Assembly: GCF_963677035.1 (NCBI RefSeq)
Contig: NZ_OY781472.1
Span: 2,108,001 to 2,172,000 of the forward strand
Direction of reading: 5' to 3'
Source: an uncultured Hyphomonas sp.
GTDB taxonomy: Bacteria > Pseudomonadota > Alphaproteobacteria > Caulobacterales > Hyphomonadaceae
Length of the DNA stretch: 64,000 bases
Shown: piece by piece, positions 29,181 through 38,131 of the stretch
Layout of the letters: each line of letters opens with the position of its first letter
How positions within the stretch are numbered: the first letter of the stretch is position 1
The notes under the pieces: generated by a model
Databases searched by the model: none
Seen by the model: the letters and a program-made list of their open reading frames with translations, nothing else
Told to the model about the DNA's origin: nothing
Translations under genes and position numbers: made by a program

Positions 29181-30794
29181 ATGTTGTCCAAACCTGAAAT
29201 TGCCTCGGATATGATGGCAAAAGATGTCCCTTTGGTTCGCAGGAATTCGCGCAAGGCCTCTGCGCCGAAATTGATTATGGTTCTCGGCATGCACCGCAGC
29301 GGCACCAGTGTGGCCACCCGGGGCGTGCACGCGCTGGGCGCGGATCTTGGGGACAACCTCATGAAGCCGGTGGCCAACAACAATGATAAAGGTTTCTGGG
29401 AAGACCTCGATTTCTATCGGATGAATGAGCGTGTGCTGGCAAAGGCAAAGAGCGGCTGGCACTATCTTTATCCACTGGATACGGCCTTGTTCCAAAAGTC
29501 CGAATTTGCCGCGGAACGTATCGAAGCGGCTGAGCTTCTCAATCAGAAGCTCAGGAAAGCATCGGTCTTTGCGGTAAAAGATCCGCGTACGGCTGTATTG
29601 CTTCCTTTCTGGCAATGCGTGATGGACGATCTGGGGGTGGAGCCATCTTACCTGATTACCCTGCGCAACCCGCTGGAGACGGCCGAATCCCTTCGGAAGC
29701 GGGACGGTTTTGATCGCCACAAGGGCCTCGTCCTTTGGCTCAAGCACACTTATGAAGCGATTAAAGGTACGGAGCAGGCAAAGCGTTTGTTTGTCAGCTA
29801 CCAGAATTTGATGGCTGATCCTCGAGGCGAATTGGAGCGGATTGCTGAGGCCTTCGGGTTGAACATGCCGTCCGACGAAAGCGATGCATTCAAAGACTAT
29901 GCCTCAGACTTTCTCGATACGTCGATGCACCATAACCGGATATCAGCCAATGAGCTTCGGCGGGATGAAGCAATTCCTGCGCCGATTCCTGAGCTTTATG
30001 ACCTGGTCTCCGTTTGGTGCGGGTTCGATCCTGACGAAGCCACAACTTTGCCGGAAGATCTGTGCAGGGATGTTGGTGCCTATTTCAATGACCGGGACGA
30101 TTTTCTCGGATATTCCGATCGCGTGGAAACCACTCTCGCATCTGTCCGGAAACAGGTGAAAGATGCGGAATTGAAGGTCAAAGACCTCGATACACAACTG
30201 ACAGAGTCCAAAGCCCAGTCTGCTCGCAAGACAGAGGAACTTGAGACCCTTCTCAAGCAAAAGGGCGAGCAGCTTGAGGATGCCCAGGTCCGGCTCGCCG
30301 AACTTGAAGCTCGGGCGAGTCATCTGGGCGAGGAGCTGAAAAAAGCTGAGTCGGCGAGTGAAGGTCTTGTCTCCCAATTGGCAGCTGCACGCTCTGATCG
30401 GCAACTGAGCGAACAACGTGTTGCCGCTTCCCAGGAAGAGCTGGCGAAAGCGAATGCGGGCATTGCGAAACTGTCTGGTGAACGAGATACGATGCGCGCC
30501 GAGATGTCAGACGCAAAGGCGCACATCGACCGACTGAAGGGAAACCTTGCGACCCATACCGCCGAACTCGCGCACTCCGTGGCGAAAATTGAGCGTCTGA
30601 CGGAATCAGCCGCCGGCTATGAGGCTGTCATTCGTGAACTGCGCAAGGACTTGCGGCTGCAGAGAGCAAGTTTGCTCGAACTGCGTAATTCCTCATCCTG
30701 GCGTTTGACGCGCCCGCTCCGGGGCGTGAAGGCATTGGCTGCACGTTCGGTGGGCGTGGTGAGAAAGACGGGCGGATCCGAGAACGATGTTTAA
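29181..30794 (+). CDS. Sulfotransferase domain fused to a long coiled coil
   Basis: 537 residues. Residues ~30-290 form a P-loop sulfotransferase-like domain: MVLGMHRSGTSVATRG is the 5'-phosphosulfate loop and LITLRNPLETAESLRKRDG the 3'-phosphate block. Residues ~315-500 are a continuous Glu/Lys/Ala-rich coiled coil (heptads such as LDTQLTESKAQSARKTEEL). The C-terminus has NSSSWRLTRPLRGVK, a short motif that recurs at the ends of coiled coils in polysaccharide-assembly proteins. Together these suggest a sulfotransferase held in an assembly complex. It precedes the 1315-residue transferase by 36 bases, so they are probably cotranscribed. Confidence 0.85.
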   Translation: MLSKPEIASDMMAKDVPLVRRNSRKASAPKLIMVLGMHRSGTSVATRGVHALGADLGDNLMKPVANNNDKGFWEDLDFYRMNERVLAKAKSGWHYLYPLDTALFQKSEFAAERIEAAELLNQKLRKASVFAVKDPRTAVLLPFWQCVMDDLGVEPSYLITLRNPLETAESLRKRDGFDRHKGLVLWLKHTYEAIKGTEQAKRLFVSYQNLMADPRGELERIAEAFGLNMPSDESDAFKDYASDFLDTSMHHNRISANELRRDEAIPAPIPELYDLVSVWCGFDPDEATTLPEDLCRDVGAYFNDRDDFLGYSDRVETTLASVRKQVKDAELKVKDLDTQLTESKAQSARKTEELETLLKQKGEQLEDAQVRLAELEARASHLGEELKKAESASEGLVSQLAAARSDRQLSEQRVAASQEELAKANAGIAKLSGERDTMRAEMSDAKAHIDRLKGNLATHTAELAHSVAKIERLTESAAGYEAVIRELRKDLRLQRASLLELRNSSSWRLTRPLRGVKALAARSVGVVRKTGGSENDV

Positions 30795-30830
30795 GGAGCC
30801 GGCGCCGCGAAGTATTAGGGGTAAATTCAG

Positions 30831-33800
30831 ATGCCGGTGATCAATCCTTCCAGATTTCGCAAAATCTGGATACGCAGTTCCGCTCAGGAACCGCCAGCGA
30901 TTTTTGATGCGGCCTGGTATCTGGAAATGTATCCGGATATTGTCGGCACAGATCCCCTGGCGCACTTCAATTCGATTGGCTGGGCGGAAGGGCGTAAGCC
31001 GCATCCGCTATTTGATACGGATTGGTATCTGCAGCAAAACCCGGACGTGGAACTGTCTGGTATGAATCCGCTACTTCACTATATGAGTACTGGATGGCGC
31101 GAGGGACGGTTTCCAAACCCCCTTTTTCATACCCAGTGGTATCTTCACTGTAATCCTGATGTGCGAGAAGCGGATATTGATCCGCTTACGCACTACATAT
31201 TGGCTGGTGCAGAAGAGGGGCGTCGCCCCAATCCTTTGTTTGATCCTGTGCACTATGCATCGGTTTGGGGGAGCGACCAAGCGGGACATGGATATGCATT
31301 TGCCCACTATTTGACTGTGGGGTGGCTGCAGGGATTATCCCCTCACGCCCTGTTTGACCCAGATTGGTATCGGGAAAGGGCGGGGATACCAAAGAATATC
31401 GAGCCTGTGTCGCACTTTTTGTTTGCGCAGAATCCTCAAAGCCCGCATCCACTGTTCGATGCGCAATGGTATCTAGATCAGTACAGTGATGTAAAGATAT
31501 CAGGGCAAAACCCCTTGATTCATTACATTGAAGCCGGTTGGAGAGAGTTTCGCAGCCCTAGTCCCTACTTTGATGCCGCTGGATATATTAAGAAAAATCT
31601 TCAGACTGAGGGCGGAAGTTGCGAACCGCTTCAGCATTATTTGCGGTCGGGATGGAGGCTTGGGTTGAGTCCTGGCGAGCGCTTTAACACCGCGCACTAT
31701 TTGGGCTCCTACGAAGATGTTCGCAAGGCTGAAGTCAATCCGCTCATCCATTATATTAAAGTTGGGGCGGCGGAAGGAAGGAGACCTCTCCCCGAGCCCA
31801 GGAAAATAATTCCCGGTCCAGATCTTTCCGCCCTACGCCCTAACTCCAGCGATGAGGAGGTGCGCGCTTCGATTGTGCGGGTTTATGACGAGTGGCCAGA
31901 AGGGCTGGAGAAGCAATTCATTGAGGGCATGAAAGCAGAGGTTGGTGGCTCCAAAGTCGATGCTCTCCAAAAAGCCTCAATTGTTCTCCCTACGTATAAT
32001 CGGGCTGCCACATTGGCGGCGGCTATCAATTCGGTGGTTGCTCAAACCTACCGCTGCTGGGAGCTCTTGATAGTTGATGATGGGAGCACGGATGAAACAA
32101 TAGAGATTGTCCAAGAATTTCTATCGGATGATCGAATTCATTATTTCCGGCAACCAAATCTCGGTGTTGCGAGCGCTCGGAACAAGGCGCTTTCCTTGGC
32201 TACCGGAGACGTCGTTTTTTATATCGACAGCGACAATATCTGGCGTCCAGAACACATTGATAATATGTTGAAATTTATGGGTTCTGGCCATCTGGATGCC
32301 GCGTATTGCGGTCTTCGAGGGCATGGTGATTTGGGGGAGACACTATTCTATCGAGGTGCCCCTTTTTCCTGGAGAGAGTGTCGAAGCCGAAATTACATTG
32401 ACATGAATACTTTTGCTCACACTCGTAGGAGTGCTGAGCAGGCAGGGATCCGCTTCGACATCGGGTTGCGGCGCTTGGTGGATTGGGATTTTATTCTTCG
32501 AGTGACGCGACAGGCCCGGGTTTCTTTTGCTCCGTACCTCGGGGTTGACTACTATCATGGATCAGCAGGGGATCGCATTACGTTTACGGAGTATGTGGAT
32601 GGTCAGCTGGCCACGATAGAATCCACTATCCGTAATAAGCATGCCGCCATAGGATCCGATTACGAGAACGCAGATGTCCTTGCTTTTTCCGCATTTATGC
32701 GTTCCGGACATGTTCCATCTGCTTCCGATTTGAAATTGAATGTGCGTTTTTTCCCAGATTATCGGATAAACAACTCGTATCAATCCCACTTATATTCAGA
32801 GTTTGTTGCGGCAGACGTCAAGCCCGCAAGCATGGCTGAGTGCCTTAAGGAATTAATTGAGGTTGGTGGCGACGAGCGATTCGTATTTCATCTTCATTGG
32901 ACGAATCCGATTTTCGCTCCTGGTAGAGATGATGCTGAGGCCGACAAGCTTGTCGATAAATTTATATCTGATGCGCGAATGTTCTTGTCATTGGGTGGCA
33001 AGATATATTGGACAATCCACAACGTTCTGTCGCACGAGCCCAAGTATAGAAGTCAAGAGATACGGCTCGCAAAAAAACTATGTGAGCTTGCAGAATTTGT
33101 ACATGTACATGACGCGCGTACAGCGGAGCTGGCTTCAGAGTTTTATGCCATTCCTCAGGAAAAGGTGCTTGTTGCGGCACACGGCAGCTATGTGGGGGCA
33201 CTTCCCTCCGAAATGAGCCGTTCGCAGGCGCGCAAAATTCTGAACATACCTGAAAACGCGACAGTATATGCATTGTTTGGTCAGCTTAGAGCCTACAAAG
33301 GGCTTGATGAACTGATAGAGGCGTACCGTCGCATATTGGTAGATCAGCCTAATGCTTGGCTTCTCATTGCTGGTAAGCCGCTGGGAATTGACGTGCGGGA
33401 ACTCCAAGAGCGTCTTAGCTGTTTTCAGAACATCGTTTTCCGGCCCGAATTTATTCCGGATGACGAAGTTCAGATTTACATGAGGTCTTCCGATGTAGCT
33501 GTCCTTCCTTATAGGCAGGTTTTGACATCCGGATCTGCTTTGTTGGCCCTTTCCTTTTCATTGCCCGTAATCGCCCCAGACAAGGGTCTGTTGAATGGAG
33601 TCCTCAATTCGGGAACGGATGGGTATCTGTTCGGGACGCGCGAGATTCCGGACCTGGAGGCGGCTATGGCTTTATTTGGAGGTTTGAGCGCAGAAAAACA
33701 GAAGCTCATGTCTGAAGCTGCATTCCACACTGCTGCGTCTTTCAAATGGTCCGATACGAGCAGAAAGCTGCACAGGTTCATGAGTGGCGAGAGGTTGGGG

Positions 33801-34778
33801 GAGAGGCGCACAAAGCACGTAGCTGGACATCTTCGCACGTTCTTTATCAGGAACGAACACCGCCTTTGCGAGAACAATAAATGCTGTGCTATCGTACTGC
33901 ACTATAGCAATATTGAAGACACAATAAGGTGTGTGGATAGCTGTTTGATGCAGACTGGGGGTCCCAGTATCCTGATTGTTTCCAACTCTGAGAAAATCGA
34001 GGACGCCTTGTCCCTAGCGGACAAGTACCCGAATCTCACTATTATTCAGACTGAGGACAATATTGGTTATGCATCCGGAAACAACATTGGGCTTTGGTAT
34101 GCAGAACATGTCGGATATGAATTTTTCTGGATTATCAATCCCGACATCGTTGTGCCACGGGGATACTATCAAGAGATTTTGAGCCTTGCTGAAGCGCATC
34201 CCCAATACAATTTATTTGGGTCGGCCATAACGTACGGTGCGGATGAATCCAGAGTCTGGTATGCAGGGGGTAGCATAGATTACGATAATGGCGGTTTCTC
34301 ATTCCATCAGCATATGGGCGAGCCGCTAGCGAATCTGCCTCGCGAACCTTTTGAAACTGACTACATCACTGGCGCCAACATCTTTGGCCGGGTTTCCGTG
34401 ATCAACAAGATCGGATTTATTCCCGAAGAGTACTTCTTGTATTTTGAGGAAACGGATTGGTTCGCTCGTGCTGCAAGGGAAGGCGAACGTGGGCTGATTA
34501 ATCCTGCCTGCCATGTGGCACATTGGAAGCGATCCGAAGTAGGAGGACTGCCAACGCGCGCTTATTGTTACTACTTCGTCAGAAATGCGCTGATCTTTGG
34601 AGAGAAATATGCGCCTGGTGCGAGCGAGGCCCGTCAGAAGAGAGTAAACGAGTTCATTGAAGCCTGGATGGCAAAGATCGAAAACCGCGCGCCCGATCGA
34701 AAACGTGAGTTCGAAATTCTTTTCCAGAAAGCAATTGCTGATGGCAAGTCAGGTGTGACGGGCCGCGTCGCCATCTAA
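30831..34778 (+). CDS. Giant multifunctional glycosyltransferase: repeats + GT2 + GT4 + GT2
   Basis: 1315 residues. Residues ~25-325 are eight copies of a ~38-residue repeat with consensus FDxxWYLxxNPDV...NPLxHYxxxGWxEGRxPxPL. A GT2 domain follows (~380-600: IVLPTYNRAATLAAAI, IVDDGSTDETIE, FYIDSDN). Then comes a GT4-like domain (~640-990: LFGQLRAYKGLDELIEAYR, VLPYRQVLTSGSALLAL). A second GT2 of the rhamnosyl-transferase type ends the protein (~1020-1315: EDNIGYASGNNIGL, WIINPDIVVPRGYY, FEETDWFARA). The gene is visibly richer in A/T third positions than flanking housekeeping genes, which hints at horizontal origin. A truncated copy of the last domain follows at 35.3 kb. Confidence 0.87.
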   Translation: MPVINPSRFRKIWIRSSAQEPPAIFDAAWYLEMYPDIVGTDPLAHFNSIGWAEGRKPHPLFDTDWYLQQNPDVELSGMNPLLHYMSTGWREGRFPNPLFHTQWYLHCNPDVREADIDPLTHYILAGAEEGRRPNPLFDPVHYASVWGSDQAGHGYAFAHYLTVGWLQGLSPHALFDPDWYRERAGIPKNIEPVSHFLFAQNPQSPHPLFDAQWYLDQYSDVKISGQNPLIHYIEAGWREFRSPSPYFDAAGYIKKNLQTEGGSCEPLQHYLRSGWRLGLSPGERFNTAHYLGSYEDVRKAEVNPLIHYIKVGAAEGRRPLPEPRKIIPGPDLSALRPNSSDEEVRASIVRVYDEWPEGLEKQFIEGMKAEVGGSKVDALQKASIVLPTYNRAATLAAAINSVVAQTYRCWELLIVDDGSTDETIEIVQEFLSDDRIHYFRQPNLGVASARNKALSLATGDVVFYIDSDNIWRPEHIDNMLKFMGSGHLDAAYCGLRGHGDLGETLFYRGAPFSWRECRSRNYIDMNTFAHTRRSAEQAGIRFDIGLRRLVDWDFILRVTRQARVSFAPYLGVDYYHGSAGDRITFTEYVDGQLATIESTIRNKHAAIGSDYENADVLAFSAFMRSGHVPSASDLKLNVRFFPDYRINNSYQSHLYSEFVAADVKPASMAECLKELIEVGGDERFVFHLHWTNPIFAPGRDDAEADKLVDKFISDARMFLSLGGKIYWTIHNVLSHEPKYRSQEIRLAKKLCELAEFVHVHDARTAELASEFYAIPQEKVLVAAHGSYVGALPSEMSRSQARKILNIPENATVYALFGQLRAYKGLDELIEAYRRILVDQPNAWLLIAGKPLGIDVRELQERLSCFQNIVFRPEFIPDDEVQIYMRSSDVAVLPYRQVLTSGSALLALSFSLPVIAPDKGLLNGVLNSGTDGYLFGTREIPDLEAAMALFGGLSAEKQKLMSEAAFHTAASFKWSDTSRKLHRFMSGERLGERRTKHVAGHLRTFFIRNEHRLCENNKCCAIVLHYSNIEDTIRCVDSCLMQTGGPSILIVSNSEKIEDALSLADKYPNLTIIQTEDNIGYASGNNIGLWYAEHVGYEFFWIINPDIVVPRGYYQEILSLAEAHPQYNLFGSAITYGADESRVWYAGGSIDYDNGGFSFHQHMGEPLANLPREPFETDYITGANIFGRVSVINKIGFIPEEYFLYFEETDWFARAAREGERGLINPACHVAHWKRSEVGGLPTRAYCYYFVRNALIFGEKYAPGASEARQKRVNEFIEAWMAKIENRAPDRKREFEILFQKAIADGKSGVTGRVAI
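30903..31805 (+). repeat. Eight in-frame protein repeats of ~38 codons
   Basis: Repeat units begin at residues 25, 61, 99, 137, 175, 209, 247 and 285 (F-D, F-H or F-N followed by x-x-W/H/G-Y), so the spacing is 36, 38, 38, 38, 34, 38 and 38. Units 1-3, 6 and 8 are best preserved; unit 5 is shortened. The DNA copies have diverged, so this is an old repeat and not a recent slippage array. The same motif occurs in many bacterial glycosyltransferase proteins. I know of no assigned function and would guess protein or glycan binding. Confidence 0.85.
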
Positions 34779-34933
34779 CCAAGTTTGTTCGACAGTTGAA
34801 CTGAGTCCGGCGCGTCCCGCATTTGTTTCTGTGGTTTAGTTATTTTATCGCACCTGAATTGAGGCACCGGCGGCGCGTCAGGGGGGAGGGGCGGGATTCC
34901 TTAGCGCTTGAGCGGACTGCGCCTTTGCGGGCT

Positions 34934-35098
34934 TCAGCCCGTGCAGGGATATAGAGAGCGGTGGTGATTATAGTCATGAAACAAAGTGCCTGAGCGTCTT
35001 CCAGGCGCGTGCAAGACCAACCAGCCCTTTTGAGTTGAGACGTTTATCGTGCGGTTAACGACGATGTTTTCGATGAGATCGTTCTGCTGGGGTTCGCC
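34934..35098 (-). mobile_element. Degenerate IS3-family transposase C-terminal remnant
   Basis: On the reverse strand a short frame reads GEPQQNDLIENIVVNRT and ends HDYNHHRSLYP. These resemble two landmarks of IS3-family OrfB integrases: the PQQN-x3-IE-x-N-x-R segment and the DYNHxRP-x-AL segment. The normal ~40-residue spacing is roughly kept, but the sequence between is scrambled and partly shifted into another frame (LARAWKTLRHF). No terminal inverted repeats or upstream OrfA are visible. I take it as a decayed fragment; a chance resemblance remains possible. Confidence 0.4.
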
Positions 35099-35136
35099 AC
35101 GAGGGGCGGGGGGCTTGGGCCCAAATATGGAGCTGT

Positions 35137-35985
35137 ATGGGGCCCAGTTCAGCATCGATCCTTTTGAGTTGTGGATGCGATTGTTCGTTTCAAAGCCTTT
35201 TGAGTGAAATGGCTTCTGGCTCGCTCAGTCTGGCGTTCAACGAATACATGGAGCGCAATTGCGCAGACAATGGAGACTGCGACGCTGGTCATTGGCCACA
35301 GCGGCTGGTCCAAGAAGCCCGCTGCCGATATTTCTGGGTCCTCAACCCGGATGTTGTCGTACCGGCTGGTTACTATCGAGAAATGCTTGGGCGTGCCGAC
35401 TCGGATTTCGGGCATAATCTGTTCGGATCGACAATTACTTTTGGAGACCGGCCCGACACTATCTGGTTTGCTGGCGGCGATGTCGACCTCGCGAATGGCG
35501 GCTTTTCAATTCACCGATTTATCGGCAAGAATATTTCTGATGTACCCAGCGAGGCCTATGAGTGCGACTATCTTACCGGTGCAAACGTATTTGGTCGAAC
35601 CAGTGTTCTCGACAGGATCGGCTACTTGCCAGAGGACTATTTCCTTTACTACGAGGAAACCGACTGGTTCATGCGAGCCCGGGAATACGGCGAGCGACCT
35701 CTCCTTTTTCCAGATATGCACCTTGCCCACTGGAAACGATCTGAAGTGGGGGGGCTGCCCACGAAGACCTACTTCTACTACCTCGTGCGAAATGCATATC
35801 TGTTCGGCGACCGTTATGCGAAGGGAAGCCTTGCCGCTCGGGAGGCGAAACTGGCAGATTTCCGTGAGTCCTGGCTGAAAGTGATCCGGGAGAAGGCTCC
35901 AGAACGCGAAGCGGAATTCGAGCGCTTGTTCGAGCGCGCGACGAAGGATGGCATGTGCGGTGTGAGCGGTAGAGTTGCATTGTAG
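35137..35985 (+). pseudogene. 5'-truncated GT2 glycosyltransferase, paralogue of the preceding gene's last domain
   Basis: From about residue 63 (CRYFWVLNPDVVVPAGYY) to the end, this 282-residue frame aligns closely with the C-terminal ~225 residues of the 1315-residue protein: DYLTGANVFGRTSV, YYEETDWFMRA, HWKRSEVGGLPT and the ending GVSGRVAL are near-identical. The first 62 residues are Cys/Ser-rich and show no GT2 character; they are antisense to the acyltransferase remnant. The N-terminal nucleotide-sugar half of the domain (VNY-type motif, first Asp) is missing, so activity is unlikely. Duplication followed by deletion explains it best. Confidence 0.8.
35149..35325 (-). pseudogene. C-terminal fragment of an acyltransferase-3 family membrane protein
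   Basis: A reverse-strand frame reads LDQPLWPMTSVAVSIVCAIA, then LHVFVERQTERARSHF and about 20 more residues to a natural stop. This resembles the last membrane helix plus the S/H-x-x-F-V/I-E-R/K ending of OafA-like O-acetyltransferases. The 5' (upstream) part of the gene is gone: at about 35325 the coding sense is replaced by the glycosyltransferase fragment on the other strand. Assignment rests on a short stretch, so it is tentative. Confidence 0.4.
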
Positions 35986-36250
35986 TTGACATGCGGACAA
36001 GGCTGGCGGAGGCTCATGTGCGCCAACTTGCAGTTGGCTAACCGCGGGAAGTCATTTAGACGATTAGACTGGAGATTGAACAACTGCTTGGGTTCTGCTC
36101 GGAATAACAGGAATCGCGTCCTGTGTACGAGCCAAACAAATCTTTTTTGATGGTAGTCGCCATCAGCTTGTATCGACGAGGGGCTGAATAGGAGAGCCGG
36201 GCTGTCGATTGTTCATCCGTTTCGTACGATTGATTGGGAACTGAATCATA
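35986..36250. other. Intergenic region with one hairpin
   Basis: Contains a perfect 7-base-pair hairpin (GCCAACT, loop TGC, AGTTGGC) at 36022-36038 shortly after the truncated glycosyltransferase. There is no T-run after it, so terminator function is doubtful. Nothing else stands out; a 44-codon frame here is probably chance. Confidence 0.35.
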
Positions 36251-36916
36251 ATGACTGATGCGCAATATAGAGAAGAGTGTCCTATCTGCGGCGGTACGTC
36301 CTTCGGGAAGGGGCCGGGCGAACGACTGGCAGTCAGCGGCCGGAATCCAAGGTGTGAAAGCTGTAATTCTCTGGAGCGGCACCGGGCTATCCGGTCGTTT
36401 TTTCTGAGCTTGCCGCGTCAGGCGCTTGCGCCGCTAAAGGTTCTGCAATTTTCCAGCGACCGCTGTGTGGAACCTGCTTGGTTCAGTGAGTTTGAGGTCT
36501 CTGTTTACGGCTCATCGAATTCTCTCGACTTGCAGAAGATAGACCGTCCTACGCGGGCTTATGATCTAGTTCTTTGCAACCATGTTCTGGAGCATGTCGC
36601 ATACGACAATAGCGCATTGCATGAATTGATCCGTGTGCAGTCAAATAACGGTGGGTGCTTCCTGACAGTGCCTGACCCGATGCGGCGGCCCACTACTGTA
36701 GACTGGGGTTATCCGGACGAAACGAAGCATGGCCACTATAGAGAATATGGTGCGGACATTGAAGAGTTGTTCGCACGGCATCTGGATGGCGCATATATCT
36801 ACAAGACGTCATTAAGCGATCCGGTTACTCTCACGCCTGATGTTGCGTTTCTGCTTTTGCGTGAGCCGATCGAGTCGAATGCCGTGTTTTCCGATATCAG
36901 TGCCCAGCGCATCTGA
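36251..36916 (+). CDS. SAM-dependent methyltransferase-like protein with Cys-pair N-terminus
   Basis: 221 residues. It opens with CPIC-x(n)-CESC (residues ~10-40), a likely zinc ribbon. The SAM-fold core has LKVLQFSSDR in place of the usual glycine-rich loop, then YDLVLCNHVLEHVAYDN and FLTVPDPM. The missing D/E-x-G-x-G raises doubt about SAM binding. It shares its architecture with the methyltransferase next to the ABC exporter. The conserved WGYPDETKHGHYREYG block near the C-terminus is typical of methyltransferases in polysaccharide clusters. Target unknown. Confidence 0.75.
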   Translation: MTDAQYREECPICGGTSFGKGPGERLAVSGRNPRCESCNSLERHRAIRSFFLSLPRQALAPLKVLQFSSDRCVEPAWFSEFEVSVYGSSNSLDLQKIDRPTRAYDLVLCNHVLEHVAYDNSALHELIRVQSNNGGCFLTVPDPMRRPTTVDWGYPDETKHGHYREYGADIEELFARHLDGAYIYKTSLSDPVTLTPDVAFLLLREPIESNAVFSDISAQRI

Positions 36917-37044
36917 ACCGTCTGGGGAGACGGTGACAGAGCACTGAGACCGGTTGCGGATGACGGCTTGCGTAGCCACAGGTCTTAGCATAACCAGCAG
37001 CTACTTTGGGAACGACGCCGCCATTTTACGAATGGAGTCTTAGG

Positions 37045-38109
37045 ATGAAAGTCATCGTTACCGGCGGAGCAGGATTCATTGGCTCCGCGGTGGTGCGGCA
37101 TTTGGTGCTGGAGCAGGGGGCCGAGGTCGTGGTTGTCGACAAGATGACCTATGCGGCGAACCGGGCCAATATTGCCCCCGCGGAGGAAACCGGGCGTTGC
37201 CGGCTGGTGGTCGAGGATATCTGCAACCAGAAGGCTATGACGGACCTTGTGGCGCAGGAACAGCCGCAGCAGATTCTCCACCTGGCGGCCGAGAGCCACG
37301 TCGACCGGTCCATTTCGGGACCGCGCGATTTCGTCGAGACAAATGTCATCGGGACCTACAGCATGCTGGAAGCAGCCCGAGCCTACTGGTCCGCGCTGGC
37401 TGACGGAGATGCGAAACAGGCGTTCCGGTTCCTGCATGTCTCGACGGACGAAGTGTATGGCACGCTCGGTCCGGAAGGTCTGTTCCACGAGACAACGCCT
37501 TATGACCCGTCTTCGCCTTATTCGTCATCCAAGGCGGCTTCGGACCATCTGGCGAAGGCCTGGTTCCGCACCTATGGCCTGCCTGTCGTGGTGTCGAACT
37601 GTTCCAACAATTACGGGCCCTATCACTTCCCGGAGAAGCTGATCCCGCTGGTCATCCTGAACGCCCTCGAAGGCAAGGAATTGCCGGTCTATGGCGATGG
37701 CTCGAACATCCGCGACTGGCTCTATGTCGAGGACCATGCTCGGGCCCTGTCGCTGATCGCCACGAAGGGCCGGCTCGGCGAGACCTACAATGTCGGCGGG
37801 CGCAATGAGCGCACCAATCTGCAAGTGGTCGAGAAGATCTGCGATGCCCTGGATGAAATGGTGCCGGCCGATCGCCCCCGCCGGGAGCTGATCCGCTTCG
37901 TGACCGACCGTCCCGGCCACGACCAGCGCTACGCCATTGATGCCACGAAGCTTGAAACCGAGCTTGGCTGGCGCGCGCAGGAGAATTTCGAGACCGGCCT
38001 CGCCAAGACAGTGCGCTGGTATCTCGACAATGCCGACTGGTGGACGCCGCTGCGCAAGTCAGTCTACTCAGGCGAGCGCCTCGGCCTTGCCGAGCCGCAA
38101 AAGGCGTAA
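37045..38109 (+). CDS. rfbB: dTDP-glucose 4,6-dehydratase
   Basis: Second step of dTDP-L-rhamnose synthesis. The 354-residue SDR enzyme has the NAD motif [10 protein letters not shown] at its start, [20 protein letters not shown] and the catalytic YSSSKAASD, then [18 protein letters not shown] eight bases upstream fixes the ATG; an upstream in-frame start lacks it. It is the first gene of rfbB-rfbD-rfbA. Confidence 0.97.
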   Translation: MKVIVTGGAGFIGSAVVRHLVLEQGAEVVVVDKMTYAANRANIAPAEETGRCRLVVEDICNQKAMTDLVAQEQPQQILHLAAESHVDRSISGPRDFVETNVIGTYSMLEAARAYWSALADGDAKQAFRFLHVSTDEVYGTLGPEGLFHETTPYDPSSPYSSSKAASDHLAKAWFRTYGLPVVVSNCSNNYGPYHFPEKLIPLVILNALEGKELPVYGDGSNIRDWLYVEDHARALSLIATKGRLGETYNVGGRNERTNLQVVEKICDALDEMVPADRPRRELIRFVTDRPGHDQRYAIDATKLETELGWRAQENFETGLAKTVRWYLDNADWWTPLRKSVYSGERLGLAEPQKA

Positions 38110-38131
38110 CGCCGGAACCTGGAAGGCCCAC

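Noticed and set aside
36016..36150. 44-codon frame with GGAGG in front
   Set aside because: It begins inside a hairpin, its composition is not protein-like (rich in Asn, Arg and Cys), and there is no terminator or neighbour support.
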